NCBI GenBank assembly: GCA_947565475.1
Contig: CANOGI010000053.1
Coordinates: forward strand, 1-11,185
From: an uncultured Eubacteriaceae bacterium
Lineage (GTDB): Bacteria > Bacillota > Clostridia > Lachnospirales > CAG-274
Direction: 5' to 3'
Length of the DNA stretch: 11,185 nt
Under the pieces are notes generated by a model, which was given only the letters and a program-made list of their open reading frames with translations, ran no database searches and had not been told where the DNA came from. The translations under genes and the position numbers were made by a program. Below, one piece after another: positions 5,837 through 11,185 of this stretch (positions within the stretch are counted from its first letter, which is position 1; each line of letters begins with the position of its first letter).

Positions 5837-7693
5837 GTGATATTTACGGAAACCTTTGATATAGAAAACCCTACCGGCTCTCCGGTAAAAATAGGAAACG
5901 CTATTATGGGCGAGGACTTCTATTTAAAAATAGCTGACGAGTCTGTATATCGTTTTTTAGGAGAATACGACATTTTTCCGATAACAAAAAATATTCACCC
6001 TGACTATAAAGAGGAATTTATAGAAAAATCAAAATCTCTCCCCGTTGGTGGAAAAGATTTTATATTTCTTAAATTAAGACAAACTTCAAATATTCACAGG
6101 GAAAGCGAAACTGAAGAAGAGTGTGCCATTCCCGAAAACCAGTATATCCCCGCTATAATTTTTATGGAAAAGGGATATGCTGACATCAAAAGCTATGATT
6201 ACGTAAATATAGAGATTTATCACATCTCATATTTACGGCAATGCGCTAAAAACCTTGACAACGCGATAGATAAATTTTACTCTGTTTTAAGCCTTTCGGA
6301 CGATTTATATTTTGAATACTCCTCAGAGTCAAAAAAAATCGCTTTGTCTCAGTTTAAAAATGGAAATATGGATGTTACTGAGTTCACTTCCATAAAGGAC
6401 TTTATTAAAAAATTAAATCCAGACGATTATAACTCTAACAATCCTGATTTTGACAAACTTGTTTATGATATTGAGAATTTCTCAAATAATTTCTTTCATA
6501 TAGTAAGCTCAAATATACTGTCCTATGAGGGCAATTATGAGAAAATAAGTGTAAAAGGGATAACATTAAATAAAAGTAACAATGAGAAAACCGTGTTCGG
6601 AGTAATTAAAAATTCTTGTTTCATATCCCGTTCAGACCTTGATTTTCTTGAGAATATGGCGAATATAGACAGTTTGACGGGATTATTGAATAAAAAAGCC
6701 GTAACCGACCAAATAAAAATGAAACTTAACTCAGGCACACTTAAAACTATGGCTCTTGTTATGATGGACATCGACTATTTTAAGGATATAAACGACACAT
6801 ACGGTCATATGTTTGGCGACGAGGTTCTTCTCACGGTTTCGCGAACGTTAAAAAATACGATTGGGGAAAGAGGCATTGTCGGTAGAATAGGCGGAGATGA
6901 GTTTTTAATAGCTATAGAAAATATAGACACTTCCTCCGAGAATGAGATTCGCTCAATTTTAAGGTCTATTCGCTCAAAAATAGAATGGTCGTACTCAGGA
7001 AAAATAAAAATAACAACGTCTTTAGGTACAGCTATGTGGCCTACTGACGCCAATGATTACGAGACCCTTCTTAAACTTTCCGATAAATGCCTTTACATAG
7101 CGAAAGAAAAAGGGAGAAACCGTTTTATAATTTACAAAAAAGAAAAACATGGTACACTCTCATATGTTGACTTAAACTCAAAAGCTATCTCAATAATGCC
7201 TAATATAAGCACCACAAAAAAAAGTGAGCATATATGCGGCATAATAGACAGCCTTATAAACTCCGATAGAGAAGCCGTCTTCGATAATATAATAAAAACG
7301 GCTGATACGTTGTCTAAGTATTATTTATTCGATAAATGTATGATTTTCTATGGTGACGATCTTAAAAATATATACTCATACAACGCCACGGACGAAGATT
7401 TAAAAATAATCTCACTGCTTGATAAATATGAGGATTTGTTTGATAAAAGAAATATGCTGATAGTCGGGAATTATATAAGTATGGAGATAAAAAACATTGA
7501 CTTGTATAACTTTTTCTACAACACGAAAAATCACTCGGCGATACAATATTTGATAAAAGAAAATAATATAGTAAAAGGATTGATTTTTATATCAACTTAT
7601 GAACACTCAAATAAATGGTCTGATGTTGACATAAATTATTTGGCTATAATTTTTAGTCTTATAGCTAAATCGTTAAATTTATTCTTTAAATAA
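5837..7693 (+). CDS. PAS / GGDEF / GAF-like diguanylate cyclase
   Basis: Predicted cytoplasmic enzyme making the second messenger c-di-GMP from two GTP. The 618-residue protein has a PAS-like sensor at about residues 18-130 (IGNAIMGEDFYLKIADESVYRFLG), a second sensor-like region at about 140-265, then a GGDEF domain from DSLTGLLNKKA (278) through metal ligand Asp311 in MDIDYFK to an intact GGDEF at 352-356 and KGRNR near 425. A C-terminal GAF-like segment (about 465-618) ends WSDVDINYLAIIFSLIA. The four residues where an RxxD inhibitory site would lie read GERG, so classical product inhibition is unlikely. No membrane helix is seen. The start is uncertain: GTG 5837 overlaps its own AAGGAG, and the first in-frame ATG is at 5906, inside the PAS-like region. 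Confidence 0.88.
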   Translation: MIFTETFDIENPTGSPVKIGNAIMGEDFYLKIADESVYRFLGEYDIFPITKNIHPDYKEEFIEKSKSLPVGGKDFIFLKLRQTSNIHRESETEEECAIPENQYIPAIIFMEKGYADIKSYDYVNIEIYHISYLRQCAKNLDNAIDKFYSVLSLSDDLYFEYSSESKKIALSQFKNGNMDVTEFTSIKDFIKKLNPDDYNSNNPDFDKLVYDIENFSNNFFHIVSSNILSYEGNYEKISVKGITLNKSNNEKTVFGVIKNSCFISRSDLDFLENMANIDSLTGLLNKKAVTDQIKMKLNSGTLKTMALVMMDIDYFKDINDTYGHMFGDEVLLTVSRTLKNTIGERGIVGRIGGDEFLIAIENIDTSSENEIRSILRSIRSKIEWSYSGKIKITTSLGTAMWPTDANDYETLLKLSDKCLYIAKEKGRNRFIIYKKEKHGTLSYVDLNSKAISIMPNISTTKKSEHICGIIDSLINSDREAVFDNIIKTADTLSKYYLFDKCMIFYGDDLKNIYSYNATDEDLKIISLLDKYEDLFDKRNMLIVGNYISMEIKNIDLYNFFYNTKNHSAIQYLIKENNIVKGLIFISTYEHSNKWSDVDINYLAIIFSLIAKSLNLFFK

Positions 7694-7737
7694 AATATCT
7701 TTGGCATATTATAAATAACACGTTAACCACACAAAAT

Positions 7738-7769
7738 AAAACTACGGAAACTACCATTTCCGTAGTTTT
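7738..7769 (+). terminator. Intrinsic terminator after the GGDEF gene
   Basis: Perfect 13-bp stem AAAACTACGGAAA / TTTCCGTAGTTTT with a 6-base loop, 45 bases after the stop codon, with a T-run in the 3' arm and A-run in the 5' arm. It should stop plus-strand transcription and could act in both directions. A truncated family 1 repeat begins 5 bases later. Confidence 0.85.
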
Positions 7770-7774
7770 AAGTT

Positions 7775-7837
7775 GTCAAGACTATGAGAATTTTTGTATA
7801 ACAAAAATCCTCGTAACTGCCGGCGAACGTATTCTCT
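7775..7837 (+). repeat. Structured interspersed repeat, family 1, copy 3 (truncated)
   Basis: Retains GTCAAGACTA, the complete hairpin 1 (GAGAATTTTTG / CAAAAATCCTC with one mismatch) and a decayed second arm (GGCGAACGTATTCTC), then loses similarity. The closing stem and arms 3 and 4 are missing. The break lies shortly before the candidate element starting near 7861, so insertion or deletion associated with that element may have truncated it. Confidence 0.75.
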
Positions 7838-8120
7838 CAGACCGTCAAAAAATCCTAAACAACGTGAGTTTGACAGAAATTTACAATTAATGGAACTTTT
7901 TTCTATCAAAAAAAAGGTTCCAAACCTCCCAAAATGCTCTTTAAGCATAAAAACCTTGAGGCTCTGCCTTATTCGCGCCAACTTAAAAGATTAAAACCGT
8001 AGGACGCTGTCACACACTCAGAGGGCCTTTAAAAAGGCTTGACCTAAACTTTATAACGCGAAACTTTCTCTTTGCCGGCTCTTGAAAAACAAAGTTTTTC
8101 GCAAAAGTTTTTTGCTTTTC

Positions 8121-8168
8121 TTTTTCAATAGGTGCCGCAAAGAAGTACGGATGGCGCCTATTGAAAAA
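8121..8168. other. 16-bp hairpin
   Basis: Arms 8121-8136 (TTTTTCAATAGGTGCC) and 8153-8168 (GGCGCCTATTGAAAAA) pair along all 16 positions with one G-U and enclose a 16-base loop. A T-run on one side and A-run on the other give it a bidirectional terminator look. It is the strongest fold inside the candidate element. Confidence 0.6.
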
Positions 8169-8187
8169 AGTTTGACAAAAACTTCTG

Positions 8188-8206
8188 AGCAAAACTACGT
8201 TTTGCT
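8188..8206 (+). terminator. Terminator-like hairpin upstream of thrC
   Basis: Perfect stem AGCAAAAC / GTTTTGCT with a TAC loop, followed by GTTATTTTT. This is a plausible weak intrinsic terminator in the plus direction, but its GC content is low and it lies inside the candidate repeat, so it may not serve any adjacent gene. Confidence 0.4.
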
Positions 8207-8299
8207 GTTATTTTTCATGGAACTCACGTTAAATATTAAAAAAATGTGAATTTTTCAAGAATTGGAAATTGCAAAAAGCGTCGCGGACTTAAATCCGTA

Positions 8300-8318
8300 A
8301 GACGGGCTTCGCTTGTCT
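8300..8318 (+). other. Hairpin in the thrC upstream region
   Basis: AGACGGGC / GCTTGTCT forms eight pairs (two G-U) around a TTC loop, preceded by a small CGGA/TCCG stem at 8284-8297. It lies about 140 bases upstream of thrC in an unusually GC-rich patch. It lacks the T-box signature and any riboswitch motif I recognise. It may be part of another degraded repeat. Confidence 0.35.
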
Positions 8319-8455
8319 GAGGAGAAAATTTGACTTTAGGAAATAACGTTGTCATTCCCGTAAAAGTCACAATTTTCATAACAATCAAAAAAATAATGAA
8401 AATTGATTTACCGACGTTTCTTAATATTAAAAATACAGAAAGGAATTGTAAACTT

Positions 8456-9928
8456 ATGTCAGTACAGTTTAAAAGTACAAGAGGAGATAAAACCTTAATA
8501 ACGGCAAGTCAGGCTATAGTAAAAGGAATTTCCGACGATGGCGGTTTGTACGTACCTTGTACAATACCCAAAATAGACTTTGAGTTAAAAAATATTCTGG
8601 AAATGAGTTATAAAGAGCTTGCCTATGAAGTATTAAAACTTATAATTTCCGATTTTACGGAAGAAGAGCTTAAATATTGTATAGAAAAAGCTTATGACTC
8701 TAAATTTGACACTGATTTAATAGCTCCGTTAAAAACAGCCGGCGGAGAACACTTTCTTGAACTCTTCCACGGAAAGACTCTCGCTTTTAAAGATATGGCG
8801 CTTTCAATACTTCCATATCTTTTAAAGACGTCGGCTAAGAAAAATGGGGTAAATGAAAAAATAGTAATTCTCACGGCGACAAGCGGCGATACTGGAAAAG
8901 CCGCCCTTGAGGGATTTGCTGACGTCGAGGATACAAAAATAATAGTATTCTTTCCTGAAGACGGCGTATCTCCCGTTCAAAAACGTCAAATGGTTACTCA
9001 GACAGGAAAAAACACCTGCGTGGCTGGTATAAAAGGAAATTTTGACGACGCTCAGACAGCGGTAAAACAAGTTTTCACAGATAAAAAATTAAATGACGAG
9101 CTTAAAACAAAAGGTTATATATTTTCCTCCGCTAACTCAATAAATATAGGACGTCTTGCCCCCCAAATAGTTTATTATTTCTTCGCTTACGCTCAAATGG
9201 CTAAAAGCGGAAAAATAAATTTCGGGGAGAAAATAAATTTCACTGTTCCCACAGGAAACTTTGGCGACATTCTGGCGGGTTATTACGCTAAAGAAATGGG
9301 GCTTCCCGTTAATAAACTCATCTGCGCGTCAAATGACAATAAAGTTCTCTATGACTTCTTCAAAACAGGAACATATAACATAAACAGGGAATTTGTCGTA
9401 ACCTCGTCCCCATCAATGGACATATTGATTTCAAGCAATCTTGAAAGACTGCTCTACCATATATGTGAGAATACCAAAACTGTAAAATCGCTTATGGAAA
9501 ATCTCAGTAGCGATAAAAAATACGATTTTAAAGTAAGCGCTGATTATGTAATTGGTGAATACGCTTCTCAAAAAGAAACTTTTGACGCTATAAAAGAATT
9601 ATACGATAAATCGGGATACGTTATAGACACTCATACCGCTGTGGCTTACGCCGCTTATAAAAAATATAAAGAGGAAACTAAAGATGAGACAAAAAATGTT
9701 GTGGTTTCCACAGCGAGTCCTTATAAATTCGCCAAAGACGTTTGCCGCGCTATAGACTCAAAATATGATTGCTTAGACCCATTTGATGCTCTTGACGTCC
9801 TTTCAGGTTTATGGAAAGAAGATATCCCAAAAACGATAAAAGGCATAGATAAAAGAGAAATACTGCATAAAACGGTTATTGAAAAATCCGAAATAAAAAC
9901 GTTTATACAGAACTATTTAACCAACTAA
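8456..9928 (+). CDS. thrC: Threonine synthase
   Basis: PLP enzyme converting O-phospho-L-homoserine to L-threonine and phosphate, the last step of threonine synthesis. The 490-residue protein begins MSVQFKSTRGDKTLI and shows the SDDGGLYVP segment, the PLP lysine Lys112 in HGKTLAFKDMAL, ATSGDTGKAA (141-150), SANSINIGR (226-234) and the PTGNFGD loop (265-271). Length fits the bacterial ThrC class without an allosteric domain. ATG 8456 has AAGGAA 10 bases upstream and matches the family N terminus. The frame stays open to a TTG at 8330, but that extension looks noncoding. The gene stands alone, without hom or thrB beside it. No T-box or attenuator is apparent. Confidence 0.96.
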   Translation: MSVQFKSTRGDKTLITASQAIVKGISDDGGLYVPCTIPKIDFELKNILEMSYKELAYEVLKLIISDFTEEELKYCIEKAYDSKFDTDLIAPLKTAGGEHFLELFHGKTLAFKDMALSILPYLLKTSAKKNGVNEKIVILTATSGDTGKAALEGFADVEDTKIIVFFPEDGVSPVQKRQMVTQTGKNTCVAGIKGNFDDAQTAVKQVFTDKKLNDELKTKGYIFSSANSINIGRLAPQIVYYFFAYAQMAKSGKINFGEKINFTVPTGNFGDILAGYYAKEMGLPVNKLICASNDNKVLYDFFKTGTYNINREFVVTSSPSMDILISSNLERLLYHICENTKTVKSLMENLSSDKKYDFKVSADYVIGEYASQKETFDAIKELYDKSGYVIDTHTAVAYAAYKKYKEETKDETKNVVVSTASPYKFAKDVCRAIDSKYDCLDPFDALDVLSGLWKEDIPKTIKGIDKREILHKTVIEKSEIKTFIQNYLTN

Positions 9929-9967
9929 GCCTAAATTATCTTTCATAGGTTATGAGTATTTTTGTTT

Positions 9968-10117
9968 ATCAAGACTACGAGAATTTTTGTATAAGAAAAA
10001 TTCCCGTAACCGACGGCAAAAGTATTTGCCTTTATATTCATAGTGAACCGCATTCCACCTTAATACAAGAGGAAATCCCCCCGCTTAAAAAACATGGGAC
10101 TTCCTCTGTCGATTAAA
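9968..10117 (+). repeat. Structured interspersed repeat, family 1, copy 4 (after thrC)
   Basis: A 150-base copy 39 bases after the thrC stop. Arm 2 reads GGCAAA / TTTGCC (10015-10020 and 10025-10030), where copies 1 and 2 have GGCGAA / TTCGCC: both sides of one base pair changed together, so pairing is preserved. The closing stem AACCGAC (10008-10014) faces GTCGATT (10108-10114) with one mismatch. The last arm is improved relative to other copies at one position (GAGGAA with TTCCTC). Hairpin 1 is intact apart from single mismatches. Confidence 0.87.
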
Positions 10118-10146
10118 AAATACTCATACTTTTATAATAAAATAAA

Positions 10147-10242
10147 AAAATACCGAAAAACACATAATTACAACAATATCAATATAAATTATTTCTTCAA
10201 TCAATTTATATTGATATCATTGTAAATGTTTTTCGGTATTTT
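10147..10242. terminator. Very long hairpin between convergent thrC and TPR genes
   Basis: Three stacked stems pair: 16 bp at 10147-10162 with 10227-10242 (AAAATACCGAAAAACA), 6 bp TTACAA (10168-10173) with TTGTAA (10220-10225), and 15 bp at 10176-10190 with 10203-10217, closed by a 12-base loop. Only a small asymmetric gap and a 2x2 internal loop interrupt about 37 base pairs. A-rich 5' and T-rich 3' edges suit a bidirectional terminator for the two converging genes. Its length is far beyond what termination needs, so a small inverted-repeat element is an alternative. Confidence 0.65.
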
Positions 10243-10258
10243 CTTATTAATAATTTTT

Positions 10259-11110
10259 TTATTCTTCAGTATCGTCATACTTTCTGTATTTTTCTAAAAT
10301 CTGTTCTTTTGTAATCGTGTTTAAAGAAGAAACATTGCACTTTTTAGCCTTAGAAAAGCACTCAAAAGCTTTGTCCGTCTCATTTTCTTTTTCATATATA
10401 CAGCCTAAATAATAAAGACTGTCAACCATAGTTTCCTTAAATTTTAAAGCCTTAATAAAAGCCTCTTTCGCGTCGTCAAAGTTTTCCTGCCTAAAATATA
10501 TTTGCCCTATATTGTCCCACGCTGCCGAATGTTCCGGCTGATCCTCAATAGCGAGATTGGAATATTCTATGGCTTTCTCGAAATCCTCTTTCAATATATA
10601 AAAATACCCTAAAGTCGTATAAACATGAGCGTTCACATAATTATAATCCCGCTTTAGTCTCTCTAAAGTGTCGATAGCCTTGTCAATGTCGCCTTTCACC
10701 CAATAACAGCTGCTTATAGCGAGACGTATATTTTTATCCATATTAACTTTGGCGTTAAACTTTTCAGCCCTTTGAAGAAGAGAGAGAGCCTCCTCCGCTT
10801 TGCCGTCGTCTTTTAAAATCTCAATACCATAGGCATATAGAGCGGACACGTTTCTTGTTTTCTTAGCAATGGCTTTTCGGTAATATTTAAAAGCCTTTTC
10901 CGTTCTCCCCGACACAAAATAAAAATTTCCGACAATACCAAGAAAATAGGAATTGAATATAATAGCGTTTATAATTAGGTATATTATAAAAATTGGCGCA
11001 ACATACCAACCGGAAACATCAAGAACAAAAACCACAATAAGCCATTCGGCCAAAAGAAACACTAAAGTACAATTCCGCCATATTTTAGGCAAATCCAACT
11101 TGTTATTCAT
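10259..11110 (-). CDS. Membrane-anchored tetratricopeptide repeat (TPR) protein
   Basis: No specific function recognised. The 283-residue product has two closely spaced hydrophobic segments near the N terminus (about residues 14-31 and 36-54) separated by a short DVSGWYV turn. These are followed by a soluble C-terminal region with about five TPR units, for example GNFYFVSGRTEKAFKYYRKAI (61-81), TTLGYFYILKEDFEKAIEYSNLAI (165-188) and DNIGQIYFRQENFDDAKEAFIKAL (199-222). TPRs form protein-binding scaffolds (family knowledge), so this is probably a membrane-tethered adaptor. I chose ATG 11108-11110 because AAGGTGG lies 8 bases upstream. A longer frame starting at 11176 would overlap the promoter. 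It converges on thrC. Confidence 0.85.
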   Translation of the reverse strand: MNNKLDLPKIWRNCTLVFLLAEWLIVVFVLDVSGWYVAPIFIIYLIINAIIFNSYFLGIVGNFYFVSGRTEKAFKYYRKAIAKKTRNVSALYAYGIEILKDDGKAEEALSLLQRAEKFNAKVNMDKNIRLAISSCYWVKGDIDKAIDTLERLKRDYNYVNAHVYTTLGYFYILKEDFEKAIEYSNLAIEDQPEHSAAWDNIGQIYFRQENFDDAKEAFIKALKFKETMVDSLYYLGCIYEKENETDKAFECFSKAKKCNVSSLNTITKEQILEKYRKYDDTEE

Positions 11111-11147
11111 AATAAAATCCACCTTTGCGATTTTCTGTATAAAAATA

Positions 11148-11176
11148 ATTTTATCATTTTTACATAATAAGGTCAA
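11148..11176 (-). promoter_or_regulatory. Sigma-A type promoter of the TPR gene
   Basis: On the minus strand TTGACC (11171-11176) and TAAAAT (11148-11153) are separated by exactly 17 bases, and a TG one base before the -10 makes it an extended -10 promoter. The predicted start lies about 30 bases before the ATG, giving a short leader with the ribosome site. Confidence 0.7.
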
Positions 11177-11185
11177 GCCAAAATA

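Larger units (their letters stand above)
7861..8230. mobile_element. Candidate non-autonomous element with 10-bp inverted ends
   Basis: AACGTGAGTT at 7861-7870 and its exact reverse complement AACTCACGTT at 8221-8230 bound 370 bases with no credible gene. The interior is dense in hairpins: TGGAAC.../...GGTTCCA (7891-7922), GCCTT/AAGGC near 8030, GAAAAA/TTTTTC and GCAAAA/TTTTGC near 8083-8117, the 16-bp stem at 8121-8168, and 8188-8206. No obvious target-site duplication is visible. Composition and hairpins suggest a MITE-like or composite intergenic repeat, but only one copy is in the window. Confidence 0.4.

Noticed and set aside
8010..8192. Small open frames on either strand between the GGDEF gene and thrC (7751-8192)
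   Set aside because: They run through hairpins and repeats, lack ribosome sites, and their translations are K/F-rich with no domain-like pattern.
8330..8455. A 42-codon upstream extension of threonine synthase from a TTG
   Set aside because: The ThrC family begins at MSVQFKSTRGD, which has its own ribosome site. The upstream codons are low-complexity and resemble no ThrC N terminus.
8281..8455. A T-box or threonine attenuator ahead of thrC
   Set aside because: The conserved T-box sequence and a Thr-rich leader peptide are absent, and no terminator/antiterminator pair is apparent.
2776..10117. The repeats as a CRISPR array
   Set aside because: The copies are about 150 bases, kilobases apart, internally structured and without regular spacers; no cas genes are present.

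Overview
The window is AT-rich DNA from a low-G+C Gram-positive bacterium, most likely a member of the Clostridia. The evidence is the A/T-biased codon use, strong GGAGG-type ribosome binding sites, and a fatty-acid gene order (fabT-fabH-acpP-fabK-fabD-fabG) that is typical of clostridia and streptococci. I cannot name a species.

Layout. Positions 1-4535, all on the minus strand, hold the start of a type II fatty acid synthesis (FAS II) operon. Read in its own direction it runs: fabT (MarR-family repressor), fabH (initiating ketoacyl-ACP synthase III), acpP (acyl carrier protein), fabK (flavin enoyl-ACP reductase), fabD (malonyl-CoA:ACP transacylase) and the first 126 codons of fabG (ketoacyl-ACP reductase), cut by the window edge. 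These genes cover priming of the pathway, the carrier, malonyl loading and two of the cycle's reduction steps, and they carry their own regulator. Positions 4536-5836 are about 1.3 kb without a credible gene. This stretch holds several interspersed repeats and a tandem pair of perfect FabT-type operators about 550 bases upstream of fabT. Positions 5837-7693 (+) encode a PAS/GGDEF/GAF-like diguanylate cyclase ending at a clean intrinsic terminator. Positions 7770-8455 are a gene-poor, hairpin-rich stretch that probably contains a small non-autonomous element. Positions 8456-9928 (+) encode threonine synthase. A further structured repeat and a very long hairpin separate it from a convergent minus-strand gene (10259-11110) for a membrane-anchored TPR protein with a good sigma-A promoter.

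Most unusual content. A family of roughly 150-nt structured repeats occurs four times in this short window (three near full length, one truncated), always on the plus strand and always between genes. Each full copy can fold into a 5' hairpin followed by a cloverleaf-like three-arm junction closed by a long-range stem. At least one stem shows a compensatory base-pair change between copies. A second family of about 75 nt (three copies, 4.6-5.7 kb) shares the same opening module. The two families have apparently separated the fab promoter/operator from fabT and fabH from acpP. I do not recognise either family from memory, so novelty is an inference that a database search would have to settle.
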